Source: Actinomycetospora sp. TBRC 11914
GTDB lineage: Bacteria; Actinomycetota; Actinomycetes; Mycobacteriales; Pseudonocardiaceae
Direction of reading: 5' to 3'
Assembly (NCBI RefSeq): GCF_012933465.1
Contig: NZ_JABBND010000003.1
Span: 248,001 to 312,000, forward strand
Length of the DNA: 64,000 bases
The translations under genes and the position numbers were made by a program. The notes under the pieces were generated by a model that saw only the letters and a list, made by a program, of their open reading frames with translations, had not been told where the DNA came from and did not search any database. Of this stretch, positions 8,346 through 16,849 are shown piece by piece (the stretch's first letter is position 1; every line of letters begins with the position of its first letter).

Positions 8346-8831
8346 TCAGCCGTCCTTCGCCACGCGCTCGCGCATGGCGTGCAGGGCCTCGATGCGCGTC
8401 GCCTTGAGCACGTCCGGCGGTTCGCCGGGGAACCGGCGCTGCCACGTCTCGGTCGAGCCGTGGTCGGACACCGCGAACCACACCGTCCCCGGGGGCTGGT
8501 CGTCCTGCGGGTCCGGGCCGCCGGCACCGCTGACGGCGACGACGAGGTCGGCGTCGAACATCCGCGCCGCCTGGTCGGCCATGGCGCGCACCGCGGGCTC
8601 CGCGACGACGGGCCCGTCCGGCACGCCGAGCACACCGTGCTTCGTCGCGCGGTCGTAGGCGACCACGCCGCCGCGGAACCACTCGCTGGACCCCGGGGAC
8701 GCGGCGAGGTCGCTCGAGACGAGCCCACCGGTCAGCGACTCGACCACGGCCACCCGGCGGCCGTCGCGGTCGGCGCCCTCCGAGATCTCCTTCGCGAGCT
8801 GCTCGGGCTCCACGTCGACGGGCTGGTCCAC
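8346..8831 (-). CDS. pncC: CinA-family nicotinamide-nucleotide amidohydrolase
   Basis: Deamidates NMN to nicotinate mononucleotide in pyridine nucleotide recycling. The 161-residue protein is the CinA C-terminal domain alone, without the COG1058 N-terminal domain. The ESLTGGLVSSDLA stretch (about 31-43), the VAYDRATKHGVLGV block and SGAGGPDPQDDQPPGTVWFAV match the family. ATG at 8831 is preceded by GGAGGAGA. The gene is single and converges on mtr with a 2-base gap. Confidence 0.9.
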   Translation of the reverse strand: MDQPVDVEPEQLAKEISEGADRDGRRVAVVESLTGGLVSSDLAASPGSSEWFRGGVVAYDRATKHGVLGVPDGPVVAEPAVRAMADQAARMFDADLVVAVSGAGGPDPQDDQPPGTVWFAVSDHGSTETWQRRFPGEPPDVLKATRIEALHAMRERVAKDG

Positions 8832-8907
8832 CGATCTCCTCCTCCGGGTCCCGGCGCTCCGGGCGCCGGGACGGGGAGTGACCGCGGGACCGGTCGCCGG
8901 AAACGCC

Positions 8908-9792
8908 TCACTCGGTGCGGCGGAATCGCCCGACGGCGAGCGCGAGGAGCACGACCGAGAAGACGATCGTCAGCACGATCTCCAGCCAGGTCGGGACGAC
9001 GAACGCGCCCCAGCGGATGCCCGGGTCGTAGCGGGCGAGGTCGGCGGGGGCGGCACCCAGGCGGGCGAAGACGACGTGGCGCAGCGGCTCGACCGCGTAC
9101 GTCATCGGGTTGACGTGGGTGAGCACGGTCAACCACACCGGGAGGTTCCCGAGCGGGAAGAGCGCCCCGGACAGGAACATCAGCGGCGTGATGATCAGCT
9201 GCACCATGGGCATGGCCGTCTGGACCTGCTTGAGCCGGGCCGCGAGCATGAGGCCGAGCGAGCAGATCATGAAGGCCATGAGGAAGATCAGGCAGAGCAG
9301 CTCGAGGAACATCAGCGGGTCGTAGGGCACGCCCACGAGCCCCGCCAGCGCGAGCAGCAGGACGCACTGCAGCGTCGCGACCGTCGCCCCGCCGACCGCC
9401 TTCCCCACCAGGATCGACGTCGTCGACACCGGGGCGACGAGCATCTCGCGCAGGAACCCGAACTCGCGGTCCCAGACGATCGAGATGCCCGAGAACGCCG
9501 CGGTGAACAGCACCGAGATCGCGAGCACCCCGGGGAACAGGAACGTGGGCAGCGCGACGCCGCCGCTGCGCCCGCCGGCACTCGCGAGCAGCGAGCCCAG
9601 GCCCGAGCCCAGCACGAAGAGGAACAGCAGCGGCTGCGCGAGCGACGAGAGGATGCGCGTGCGGTCCTTGAGGAAACGGATCATCTCCCGCTGCCACACG
9701 ACGGCGGCCGCGCGGGCCTCGGTGACGAGCCCGCTCTGCGGGACGCGCACCGCCTCGACCCGCAACGACGCCGGGTCCTCGAGCTGCGTCAT
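8908..9792 (-). CDS. ABC-2 type drug-exporter permease
   Basis: The membrane subunit of an ABC exporter (DrrB/ABC-2 class), 294 residues. A cytosolic N-terminus (about 1-50) is followed by roughly six hydrophobic segments, with the ABC-2 signature region around PLMFLSGALFPLGNLPVWL and HVNPMTYAVEPLRHVV. ATG at 9792 follows the TGA of the ATPase gene by two bases, so translation is coupled. The substrate cannot be read from sequence; antibiotics or lipids are typical for the family. Confidence 0.92.
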   Translation of the reverse strand: MTQLEDPASLRVEAVRVPQSGLVTEARAAAVVWQREMIRFLKDRTRILSSLAQPLLFLFVLGSGLGSLLASAGGRSGGVALPTFLFPGVLAISVLFTAAFSGISIVWDREFGFLREMLVAPVSTTSILVGKAVGGATVATLQCVLLLALAGLVGVPYDPLMFLELLCLIFLMAFMICSLGLMLAARLKQVQTAMPMVQLIITPLMFLSGALFPLGNLPVWLTVLTHVNPMTYAVEPLRHVVFARLGAAPADLARYDPGIRWGAFVVPTWLEIVLTIVFSVVLLALAVGRFRRTE

Positions 9793-9794
9793 CC

Positions 9795-10784
9795 TCAGCG
9801 CCCCCTCATCCGCATGGCCATCGGGTGCAGCGACGGTCCCCGCCCGGCCTCGGCGTCGCGCAGGGTGGTGCCGGTGTGGGCGAGGAACACGTCGTCGAGC
9901 GACGGCCGCGTCACCGCCACCGAGCGCACACCGACGCCCTCGGCGGTGAGCGCCGCGAACAGCCGCGGCACGAACTCCGCACCCCAGGGCACCGACACCG
10001 TGACGGCGCCCTCGCGCACCGCCGCGTCCAGGCCGAACTCCCGGCGGACCGCGGCGATCGCCGCCGCGTCGTCCTCCGTGTTCACCGCGACCCGGTCCGC
10101 CCCGACCTGCGCCTTGAGCGCCTCCGGGGTGTCCAGCGCGACGAGCCGGCCCTCGTTCATGATCGCGATCCGGTCGCAGTGCTCGGCCTCGTCCATGTAG
10201 TGGGTGGTGACGAAGACGGTGATCGGCTGGGTCTCGTGCAGCCGGGCCAGGTAGTCCCAGATCGAGGCGCGGGTCTGCGGGTCGAGCCCGATGGTGGGCT
10301 CGTCGAGGAAGAGCACCTGTGGTGAGTGCAGCAGCCCGCGCGCGATCTCGAGGCGGCGGCGCATCCCGCCGGAGTAGGTGGAGACCGGGTCCTTGCGGCG
10401 ATCGAACAGCCCGACGGTGCGCAGGACCTCCTCCCGCCGCGCGGCCGCGGTGCGCCGGTCGACGCCGTAGAGCTCGCCGTGGAAGCGCAGGTTCTGCTCC
10501 CCCGACATCGGCCCGTCCAACGTCGGCTCCTGGAAGACCAGGCCGATCCGACGGCGGACCGCCGCGCGGTCGGCGACGACGTCGAGGCCGGCGACGGCGG
10601 CCGTGCCGCTGGTCGGTTCGACGAGGGTGCACAGGATGTTGATCGTGGTCGACTTGCCCGCGCCGTTCGGGCCGAGGAACCCGAAGGTCTCGCCGCGGGC
10701 CACCTCCAGGTCGATCCCGCGGACCGCCTCGACCTCGCCGTAGCGCTTGGTCAGGCCGTGGACCTCGACCGCCGCTGCGTCCAC
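9795..10784 (-). CDS. ABC exporter ATPase (DrrA family)
   Basis: The ATP-hydrolysing partner of the ABC-2 permease, 329 residues from the GTG at 10784, which has GAGGGGG upstream; the frame stays open to 10892 but the extra 36 residues look non-coding. Walker A GPNGAGKST lies at 38-46, the Q-loop in VFQEPTLDG, the signature YSGGMRRRLEIARGLL and Walker B VLFLDEPTIGLDP near 160, and the H-loop in TTHYMDEAEHCD. The C-terminal 90 residues (including RPSLDDVFL) are the DrrA-type extension found in drug and lipid exporters. Confidence 0.95.
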   Translation of the reverse strand: MDAAAVEVHGLTKRYGEVEAVRGIDLEVARGETFGFLGPNGAGKSTTINILCTLVEPTSGTAAVAGLDVVADRAAVRRRIGLVFQEPTLDGPMSGEQNLRFHGELYGVDRRTAAARREEVLRTVGLFDRRKDPVSTYSGGMRRRLEIARGLLHSPQVLFLDEPTIGLDPQTRASIWDYLARLHETQPITVFVTTHYMDEAEHCDRIAIMNEGRLVALDTPEALKAQVGADRVAVNTEDDAAAIAAVRREFGLDAAVREGAVTVSVPWGAEFVPRLFAALTAEGVGVRSVAVTRPSLDDVFLAHTGTTLRDAEAGRGPSLHPMAMRMRGR

Positions 10785-10883
10785 CCCGCCCCCTCTCCCA
10801 CACCCGGTCGGGAGCCAGCGTAGGGCGCGGACCACCCGCGGTCCCCGGGATCCCCGGGCGTGGCCCGGTCCCGACGGCGGCCG

Positions 10884-10933
10884 GGGGCACACCTGACAGC
10901 CCCGGCGGCCGGGCGGGATGCGCCACGTGCCCC
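10884..10933. repeat. Dispersed hairpin repeat, family II copy
   Basis: Outer arms GGGGCAC (left) and GTGCCCC (right) enclose a GC-rich imperfect stem. It shares the GGGCACACC start and the GGATGC..CACGTGCCC-TCGC end with the copy at 22413-22463 and the tandem pair at 39888-40039. It lies between the ABC ATPase start and the TetR stop, so it may also stop transcription from the TetR gene. Confidence 0.55.
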
Positions 10934-10949
10934 TCGCGGCTCGGGCGCG

Positions 10950-11624
10950 TCAGGGCAGGCCGACCGCCGTCGCCGCCGCCCCCGCCACGTGGTCGAAGTA
11001 GGTCTCCCGGTCGAGGACGACGTTCTCGTACTGCCCGAACAGCTCGAACCCGACGGTGCCGAAGAGCAGCGTCCACGCCGACACCGCGGCCGGCCCGAGG
11101 CGGGGGTCGACGCCGAGCGTCGCGGACACGTCGGGCGCGATCGCGGCCACGACATGGTCGGCGGGGTCACTGGGGTCGTCGGCACGACCCTCGGTCGCGA
11201 TCGCGCCCAGCACCACCCCGACCCGGCCCGCGGCCGGGAGCGTGTCCGGCGGGGCCGCGTACCCGGGGACGGGCGAGCCGTAGATGAGCGCGTACTGCGC
11301 CGGGTGCGCCTGCGCCCACGCCCGCACCGCCCGCCACACCGCCACCCAGCTCTCCCGAGCCGTGCCGTCCGCCGCCGCACGCGCCGCCTCGGCCGCCTCC
11401 CCGACGGCGTCGTATGCCTCGATGATCAGCGTGGTGAGCAGCTCGTCGCGGCTGGGGAAGTAGCGGTACACGGCCGAGGAGACGAGGCCGACCTCGCGCG
11501 CCACGGCCCGCAGCGACAGCGCGGCCGCGCCGACCTCGGCGAGCTGGGTCCGGGCGGCCGCCAGGATCGCCTCGGTCGTCCGGGCGCGGGCGCGTTCGCG
11601 AGCCGTGGGCACGACCGAGAGCAT
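10950..11624 (-). CDS. TetR/AcrR-family transcriptional regulator
   Basis: A 224-residue one-component repressor. The N-terminal helix-turn-helix spans about residues 36-56 (LSLRAVAREVGLVSSAVYRYF), and the C-terminal part resembles the TetR_C_33/WHG type with LIYGSPVPGY. I start it at the ATG at 11624 (MLSVVPTARERARAR); the frame is open to 11666 but those codons would overlap an operator. It is divergent from a nitroreductase gene and three matching 13-bp palindromes lie between them, so it very probably represses itself and that gene. The ligand is unknown. Confidence 0.9.
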   Translation of the reverse strand: MLSVVPTARERARARTTEAILAAARTQLAEVGAAALSLRAVAREVGLVSSAVYRYFPSRDELLTTLIIEAYDAVGEAAEAARAAADGTARESWVAVWRAVRAWAQAHPAQYALIYGSPVPGYAAPPDTLPAAGRVGVVLGAIATEGRADDPSDPADHVVAAIAPDVSATLGVDPRLGPAAVSAWTLLFGTVGFELFGQYENVVLDRETYFDHVAGAAATAVGLP

Positions 11625-11636
11625 CGCACACTTCCG

Positions 11637-11649
11637 AGAGCACTGCTCT
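11637..11649. promoter_or_regulatory. TetR operator palindrome O1
   Basis: Perfect palindrome AGAGCA-C-TGCTCT in the TetR/nitroreductase intergenic region, 12 bases upstream of the TetR start and overlapping a TTGACA (11649-11654) that could be the -35 of the nitroreductase promoter. Confidence 0.75.
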
Positions 11650-11670
11650 TGACACGGGCGCACCAATCAG

Positions 11671-11683
11671 AGAACACTGCTCT
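11671..11683. promoter_or_regulatory. TetR operator palindrome O2
   Basis: AGAACA-C-TGCTCT, one mismatch from O1, centred 34 bp from it. It sits where the -10 of the nitroreductase promoter should be. Confidence 0.7.
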
Positions 11684-11689
11684 CAACAG

Positions 11690-11702
11690 AGAGCAGCGCT
11701 CT
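11690..11702. promoter_or_regulatory. TetR operator palindrome O3
   Basis: AGAGCA-G-CGCTCT, one mismatch from perfect symmetry, centred 19 bp from O2 and 27 bases before the nitroreductase ATG. Confidence 0.65.
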
Positions 11703-11729
11703 CGAACATCGACCCGAGGAGCGATCCCC

Positions 11730-12176
11730 ATGAGCACCCACTACCAGCAGCCCGGCGTCCTCACCCGCCGCGTCATGAACCCGCTCGTCGCCTTCCTGAC
11801 CCGCCGCGGCCTCTCCCTCGCCGGTTCCACTGTGCTCGGCGTCCCCGGCCGGAGCACCGGCGAGATGCGCACGACCCCGGTCAACCCCCTCACCCTCGAC
11901 GGCGAGCGCTACCTGCTCGCTGCCCGCGGCCAGACCCAGTGGGTGCGCAACCTGCGGGCCTCCGGGTGGGCCGAGCTGACCGTCGGCCGCCGCACCGAGC
12001 GCGTCACCGCCCGCGAGATCACCGACCCGGCCGAGATCGTCCCGGTCCTGCGGGCGTACCTGCGGCAGTGGGCCTGGGAGGTCGGCGCATTCTTCCAGGG
12101 CGTCGGCGCCGACGCCAGTGACGAGGAGCTGGCCGCGATCGCCCCGCAGCACCCGGTGTTCGCGATCACCGGGTGA
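11730..12176 (+). CDS. Deazaflavin (F420)-dependent nitroreductase-family protein
   Basis: A 148-residue split-barrel protein of the F420-binding Ddn type. The F420/quinone-reductase-like motif GRSTGEMRTTPVNPLTLDG (about 43-61) is followed by YLLAARGQTQWVRNLRASG, typical of the family. ATG at 11730 has GAGGA 9 bases upstream. It is divergent from a TetR repressor with shared operators, so expression is probably induced by a small molecule. Family members reduce quinones, nitroaromatics or other acceptors; the substrate here is not evident. Confidence 0.88.
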   Translation: MSTHYQQPGVLTRRVMNPLVAFLTRRGLSLAGSTVLGVPGRSTGEMRTTPVNPLTLDGERYLLAARGQTQWVRNLRASGWAELTVGRRTERVTAREITDPAEIVPVLRAYLRQWAWEVGAFFQGVGADASDEELAAIAPQHPVFAITG

Positions 12177-12205
12177 TGTGAGGGGCGGTCGCCGGGGACC
12201 GGCGC

Positions 12206-12211
12206 TAGCGT
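12206..12211 (+). promoter_or_regulatory. -10 hexamer TAGCGT before the enoyl-reductase-like gene
   Basis: TAGCGT, identical to the mtr -10, lies 8 bases before the ATG at 12220 and no ribosome-binding site is present, which suggests a leaderless mRNA. Confidence 0.5.
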
Positions 12212-12219
12212 GCCGGTCC

Positions 12220-13458
12220 ATGAGCCAGCGCGAGCACGACGTCGTCCTCTACGGCGCGACCAGCTTCGTCGGGGCCCTCACCGCCGACTACCTCGCCCGG
12301 CACGCCCCCACCGGCACCCGGGTGGCGCTCGCCGGCCGCTCGCGGGACAAGCTCGAGCGTGTCCGCGCCTCGCTGCCCGCCCCCGGGACGGACTGGCCGC
12401 TGATCGTCGCCGACTCGGGCGACCGCGCCGCGCTCGACGCGATGGCCGCCTCGACGACGGCGCTCGCCACCACGGTCGGGCCCTACGCCAAGTACGGCCT
12501 GCCGGTGGTCGAGGCGTGCGCCGCGGCGGGCACCCACTACGCCGACCTCACCGGCGAGGCGACGTTCGCCCGGGAGGCCATCGACGCCGCGGACGCCCGG
12601 GCCCAGGCCACCGGCGCGCGAATCGTGCACTCCTGCGGCTACGACTCGGTGCCCTCCGACCTCGGCGTCCTGCTCCTGCACAGCCGGGTGCAGGCCGACG
12701 GCGAGGGCGAGCTCACCGACGTCACCACCGTCGCCCGGATCCGCGGCGGCGTCTCGGGCGGCACGATCGACTCGATGCGCGGCATCGCCGACGCGGTCCG
12801 CTCGGACCGCTCCACGATGAAGGTCCTCCGCGACCCCTACAGCCTCTCCCCCGACCGCGAGGGCGAGCCCGACACCCGCCAGCCCAGCGACAACCCGGCA
12901 CCCCACCGCGTCGAGGGAGGCTGGCTGGACGGCCGCTGGGTCGCGCCGTTCGTCATGGCCTCCTACAACACCCGGATCGTGCGGCGCTCCAACGCGATCG
13001 CCGGCTACGCCTACGGCAAGGGCCTGCGCTACGGCGAGGTCATGGCCACCGGCAAGGGCCCGGTCGGCGCGGTGACGGCCGGAGCGGTGACCGCGGGACT
13101 GGGCGCGCTCGTGGCCGGGTTCGCGACGCCGGGGGCCCGCCAGCTCCTCGACCGCGTCCTGCCCAAGCCCGGCGAGGGCCCGTCGGAGCAGACCCGCGAG
13201 AAGGGCTGGTTCCGCCACGACGTGGACGCCACCACGACGACGGGTGCGCGCTACACCGCGCGGGTCTCCGCGTCCGGCGACCCGGGCTACGCGGCGACCG
13301 CGGTGATCCTCGGCGAGTCGCTGCTGTGCCTGGGGCTCGACGGTGACCGGCTCCCCGACCGGGCCGGCTCGCTGACCCCGGCCACGGCGATGGGTCCGGT
13401 GCTGGTGGAGCGGCTGCGCACCGCGGGGCACGTCTACGAGGCCGGCCGGGCGCACTGA
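12220..13458 (+). CDS. Saccharopine-dehydrogenase-like / trans-acting enoyl reductase family protein
   Basis: A 412-residue NAD(P)-binding oxidoreductase of the family that includes mycobacterial trans-acting enoyl reductases and eukaryotic SCCPDH. The Rossmann start VVLYGATSFVG (about 8-18) is followed by VALAGRSRDKL, TTVGPYAKYGLPVVEACA and SCGYDSVPSDLGVLLL, all characteristic. A short hydrophobic stretch (AVTAGAVTAGLGALVAGF) near residue 290 may associate with membrane. Without a polyketide synthase nearby I cannot assign a lipid substrate. Confidence 0.85.
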   Translation: MSQREHDVVLYGATSFVGALTADYLARHAPTGTRVALAGRSRDKLERVRASLPAPGTDWPLIVADSGDRAALDAMAASTTALATTVGPYAKYGLPVVEACAAAGTHYADLTGEATFAREAIDAADARAQATGARIVHSCGYDSVPSDLGVLLLHSRVQADGEGELTDVTTVARIRGGVSGGTIDSMRGIADAVRSDRSTMKVLRDPYSLSPDREGEPDTRQPSDNPAPHRVEGGWLDGRWVAPFVMASYNTRIVRRSNAIAGYAYGKGLRYGEVMATGKGPVGAVTAGAVTAGLGALVAGFATPGARQLLDRVLPKPGEGPSEQTREKGWFRHDVDATTTTGARYTARVSASGDPGYAATAVILGESLLCLGLDGDRLPDRAGSLTPATAMGPVLVERLRTAGHVYEAGRAH

Positions 13459-13532
13459 GTCGCTCCCCGTCCGGCCGGGCAGATTCCGGTCGCGCGCGAT
13501 TGAACGACGCGGCCTCCGGGCACGACTCGGGC

Positions 13533-14009
13533 ATGAGTGATCAGCAGACGGTGACGAAGACCGTGGACGCGAGCCCGGAGCAGATGTTCGCGCTGCTCTC
13601 CCGGCCGGAGCGCCACACCGAGTTCGACGGCGCCGGCATGCTGCGCGGCGTCGAGCCGGGCGGCGAGCAGGTCACCGGGACGGGCGACGAGTTCGTCATG
13701 AACATGGAGAACGACGCGCTCGGGCCGTACCAGATGCGCAACGTGGTCACCTCCTACGAGGAGAACCGCAAGATCGGCTGGGCGCCGTCGATGTACCCGA
13801 TGGACGCCCAGAAGGACAAGATCGGCGACGTGCGGGCCACCGGCCACACCTGGACCTGGGAGCTCGAGCCGGCCGGGTCGGGCACCAAGGTCACGCAGGT
13901 CTACGACTGGTCGGGCGTGCAGGACCAGGACTTCCGTGGGTTCTTCCCGATGGTCTCCGAGGACCAGATGTCCGCGACGATCGACAAGGTCGCGAACGCC
14001 GCGACGTAG
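13533..14009 (+). CDS. SRPBCC/START-like domain protein
   Basis: A 158-residue cytosolic protein with a helix-grip (polyketide cyclase/dehydrase, Bet v1-like) fold. The N-terminal VTKTVDASPEQMFALLSRPERHTEFDG and the C-terminal TWTWELEPAGSGTKVTQVYDWSG are the usual strand and helix signatures. I start it at the ATG at 13533; an earlier in-frame TTG at 13500 is less likely. Such proteins bind hydrophobic ligands or act as cyclases, but nothing nearby suggests which. Confidence 0.85.
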   Translation: MSDQQTVTKTVDASPEQMFALLSRPERHTEFDGAGMLRGVEPGGEQVTGTGDEFVMNMENDALGPYQMRNVVTSYEENRKIGWAPSMYPMDAQKDKIGDVRATGHTWTWELEPAGSGTKVTQVYDWSGVQDQDFRGFFPMVSEDQMSATIDKVANAAT

Positions 14010-14025
14010 ATCTCTCGCGCCCTCG

Positions 14026-14080
14026 TGTCAGGAACGACTCGTTGCGGACACCCAGTGTCTGCAACGACTCTTTCCTGACA
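14026..14080. terminator. Long imperfect hairpin between convergent genes
   Basis: Two 26-base arms (beginning TGTCAGGAAC and ending TTCCTGACA) separated by CCA pair with three mismatches. The hairpin lies between the convergent SRPBCC gene and cobQ, directly abutting the cobQ stop codon, so it probably terminates both. No U-tract is present and I found no second copy in the window. Confidence 0.65.
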
Positions 14081-15604
14081 TCACGGTGCGCCGGCCGGGG
14101 GCACCACCCGCAGCCCGACCGGCGCGCCGTGCTCGATCAGCCGCCGCAGCCCCGCCGTGTCGAGGTGGGTCTCCACGAGGTCGGCGAGCAGGTCGAGCTG
14201 GGCGGTGCGGGCGGCCGCGAACGACGTCGTCGTCGAGACCCGGAACCCGGCCCCCGTCGTCGTCGCCACCCGCTCCAGGAGCCGGCGCCGGAAGCCGTCG
14301 TTCTCCAGCAGCCCGTGCCAGTGCGTGCCGAGCACCGGGCCCGCGTCGACGCCCTCGACGGTGCCGTCGGCGTCCGTGACCAGCGGGGCCGCTCCCTCGC
14401 GGCGCACCTCGCGGCCGTGGTGGATCTCGTAGCCGGCGACCGGTGCGCCGAGCGCGGTGCCGGCCGGGTTGCCGAGGTGCTTGTCGGGGTCGAAGACGAC
14501 GTCCACGTCGAGCAGGCCCAGCCCCGCGTGCCGCCCCGGCGCCGCCTCGACGCCGTGCGGGTCGTCGATCGTGCGGGCGAGCATCTGGTAGCCGCCACAG
14601 ATCCCGAGCACCGGGCGGCCGGCGCGGGCGTGGGCGGTCACCGCGTCGGCGAGGCCGTTCTCCCGTAGCCAGGCGAGGTCGGAGACGGTGGCCTTCGAGC
14701 CGGGGAGCACGACGAGGTCCGCGCCGACCACCTCGCCCGGCGAGGTCACGTAGCGGACCGCCACCCCGGGCTCCGTCGCGAGCGCGTCGACGTCGGTGCC
14801 GTTGGAGACCCGCGGCAGGCGCACGACGGCGACCCGCAGCCAGTCGCGCCCCAGCGGGGGCGCGGGGCGACCCACGGCACCGTCGTGACCCAGCGAGTCC
14901 TCCGCGTCGATCCACAGGTCCGACGCGAACGGGAGCACGCCCAGGGTCGGCCGTCCGGTGAGCCGCCCGAGCTGGGCCAGGCCGGGCTCGAGCAGCGCCG
15001 GGTCGCCGCGGAACTTGTTGACCACGAAGCCCGCGACCAGCGCCTGGTCCGCGGGTTCCAGGACGGCGAGCGTGCCGAAGAGGTGGGCGAGGACGCCGCC
15101 GCGGTCGATGTCGCCGACGACGATCGTGGGCAGGTCCGCGGCCCGGGCCAGCCCCATGTTGGCGATGTCGGTGGCCCGCAGGTTGATCTCGGCCGGGGAG
15201 CCGGCCCCCTCGCAGACGACGACGTCGTGCTCGGCCCGCAGCCGCGCGAGGGTGGTGGTGACGACGTCGAGCAGCGCGGCCTTCCGGTCGCGGTAGGACA
15301 GCGCGGTGACGGTGCCGTCGACGCGGCCGTGGACGACGACCTGGCTGGTGCGGTCCGAGCCGGGCTTGAGGAGGACCGGGTTGAAGGCGACGCTCGGGCG
15401 CAGGTCGCACGCCGCCGCCTGCAGGGCCTGGGCGCGCCCGATCTCGCCGCCGTCGGTGGTGACGACCGAGTTGTTGCTCATGTTCTGCGCCTTGAACGGC
15501 GCGACGTCGACGCCCTGCCGCCGCAGCCAGCGGCAGAGGCCGGCCACGAGCACGCTCTTCCCGGCGTCGCTGGTCGTGCCGGCGACGAGGAGGGCACCGC
15601 GCAT
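14081..15604 (-). CDS. cobQ: Adenosylcobyrate (cobyric acid) synthase
   Basis: Amidates the b, d, e and g side chains of adenosylcobyrinate diamide using glutamine and ATP. The 507-residue protein has the P-loop-like GTTSDAGKS (9-17), [10 protein letters not shown] (37-46), [14 protein letters not shown] and DIDRGG, then a class I glutaminase-like domain with Cys336 (GICGGYQML) and His430 ([10 protein letters not shown]). It is separated by about 13 kb from cobO/cobB but belongs to the same pathway. A family I hairpin repeat ends 66 bases upstream of its ATG. Confidence 0.96.
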   Translation of the reverse strand: MRGALLVAGTTSDAGKSVLVAGLCRWLRRQGVDVAPFKAQNMSNNSVVTTDGGEIGRAQALQAAACDLRPSVAFNPVLLKPGSDRTSQVVVHGRVDGTVTALSYRDRKAALLDVVTTTLARLRAEHDVVVCEGAGSPAEINLRATDIANMGLARAADLPTIVVGDIDRGGVLAHLFGTLAVLEPADQALVAGFVVNKFRGDPALLEPGLAQLGRLTGRPTLGVLPFASDLWIDAEDSLGHDGAVGRPAPPLGRDWLRVAVVRLPRVSNGTDVDALATEPGVAVRYVTSPGEVVGADLVVLPGSKATVSDLAWLRENGLADAVTAHARAGRPVLGICGGYQMLARTIDDPHGVEAAPGRHAGLGLLDVDVVFDPDKHLGNPAGTALGAPVAGYEIHHGREVRREGAAPLVTDADGTVEGVDAGPVLGTHWHGLLENDGFRRRLLERVATTTGAGFRVSTTTSFAAARTAQLDLLADLVETHLDTAGLRRLIEHGAPVGLRVVPPAGAP

Positions 15605-15624
15605 GATCGGGTGAGCCTACGGCT

Positions 15625-15670
15625 CTCGTGAGCAGAAAGTGCCGCTATACCGGCACTTTGTGCTCACGAG
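15625..15670. repeat. Dispersed hairpin repeat, family I, copy 1
   Basis: Two 20-base arms (CTCGTGAGCAGAAAGTGCCG and its near-complement) flank the loop CTATAC with a single G-G mismatch. A conserved tail, CGCGGAGCGCACCT, follows at 15671-15684. Nearly identical to the element at 28705-28750. It lies between the DUF4190 terminator and cobQ. Confidence 0.9.
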
Positions 15671-15712
15671 CGCGGAGCGCACCTCCGTGGGCGCCAGCCT
15701 GTCGAGGCACAA

Positions 15713-15741
15713 CGACCCCCCTCGGAGACCGAGAGGGGTCG
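15713..15741 (-). terminator. Terminator of the DUF4190 gene
   Basis: A 13-bp stem (CGACCCCCCTCGG with CCGAGAGGGGTCG, one mismatch) and a 3-base loop begin 13 bases after the stop codon at 15755. The strong GC stem without a long U-tract is typical of actinomycete terminators. Confidence 0.8.
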
Positions 15742-15754
15742 TCGACCGGCCCGG

Positions 15755-16579
15755 CTACTTCTTGGTCCAGGTGCAGGTGCCGTCGAACTTGATGTACTTG
15801 TCCGAGGACTTGACCTGCATGACGCCCTGACCCTGGACGTTGTCGTTGGCGATGATCGAGTTGAGATCACCGTCGAGGTTCTTGTCGCGCTCGAAGTAGC
15901 ACCAGTCCGACCCCGTGGTCTTGTAGGTCCCGGGCTGGATCTCGGTGCCGACCTCGTAGGTGCCCGCGGAGAACGTGTTCGGGTCGGCGGCGGGCGCCGC
16001 GGCGGAACCGGCCGAGGACGACGACGAGGACGAGCCGCTCGACGAGCCCGACGAGTACGACGGCGGGGTGTAGGTGTAGCTCGGGGCAGGCGCGGTGTAG
16101 GTGTAGGGCGCGGAGTAGCCGCTGCTGCCGGAGCTGACGGTGGACGTGTTCGCGGCCTTGGCGATCGCGGTCACGTAGATCGCGCAGATGACCAGCGCGA
16201 TGGCGCCGAGGACGATCCCCCAGATCGCCATGGGTCGGCCGACCCCGCCGCGTGCCGGCGTGGCCCGCGAGAGCCCGACGATCGCGAACACGATCCCGAG
16301 GGGCGCCAGGATCCACGAGACGGTGCCGAGGAGCGGGATGCACGCGACGACGGCCGCGATCAGGGCGAGGACGAAACCCGTGGTCGCCGCCGTGTTCGTC
16401 GCGCGCGGCGCGGGAGGCTGAGGAGCCTGGCCCGTCCACGGCGGGAGGTTGCCGGCACCCTGCTGCTGCGGGACGTAGGGGGCGTATCCCTCCTGCTGCG
16501 GGACGTACTGCGGACCGGTCGCGGGGCGGCTCGGGTCGTTGGACGACGAGGCGTCGGGCGCCTGAGGGGTGACGGACAC
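15755..16579 (-). CDS. DUF4190-domain membrane protein with extracytoplasmic C-terminal domain
   Basis: A 274-residue protein of unknown function. A Pro/Gln-rich cytosolic N-terminus (VPQQEGYAPYVPQQQ) precedes the DUF4190 unit with two or three membrane segments (about residues 63-145). A Ser/Tyr/Pro-rich linker follows (about 155-200), then a roughly 70-residue domain (FSAGTYEVGTEIQPGTYKT to TCTWTKK) resembling small actinomycete surface domains. I start at the GTG at 16579, which has CGGAG 8 bases upstream. Codon use is less GC-biased in the C-terminal domain than in neighbours. Confidence 0.8.
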   Translation of the reverse strand: MSVTPQAPDASSSNDPSRPATGPQYVPQQEGYAPYVPQQQGAGNLPPWTGQAPQPPAPRATNTAATTGFVLALIAAVVACIPLLGTVSWILAPLGIVFAIVGLSRATPARGGVGRPMAIWGIVLGAIALVICAIYVTAIAKAANTSTVSSGSSGYSAPYTYTAPAPSYTYTPPSYSSGSSSGSSSSSSSAGSAAAPAADPNTFSAGTYEVGTEIQPGTYKTTGSDWCYFERDKNLDGDLNSIIANDNVQGQGVMQVKSSDKYIKFDGTCTWTKK

Positions 16580-16607
16580 GGATACTCCGTTCAGACCAAG
16601 AGTGGTT

Positions 16608-16715
16608 GCGTAGTTCGCAGTCACTTGGTCGTCTGAGATCCATGTCTCGTTACGCGGTGTTTCAAGATTCTTCACGGCGGTGGGCCGACCGAGTGAACGA
16701 AGGTGCGAACTACGC
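16608..16715. promoter_or_regulatory. Widely spaced inverted repeat upstream of the DUF4190 gene
   Basis: GCGTAGTTCGC at 16608-16618 and its exact reverse complement at 16705-16715 flank a less GC-rich stretch ahead of the DUF4190 start. They could be paired regulator sites or the base of a long stem. No regulator family is evident. Confidence 0.35.
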
Positions 16716-16849
16716 GCTCAGCCGACCCACCGAGAGTCACTGTAGCCGTGGCCGGGTGGTCCACCGACGCGAGGGAGTCGTGGCGAGTCGAGGGGATCTC
16801 CGCCGGCCGCGCAGCGACTCCCTGATCTTCGCCGGCCGGGTTCGCCGCG

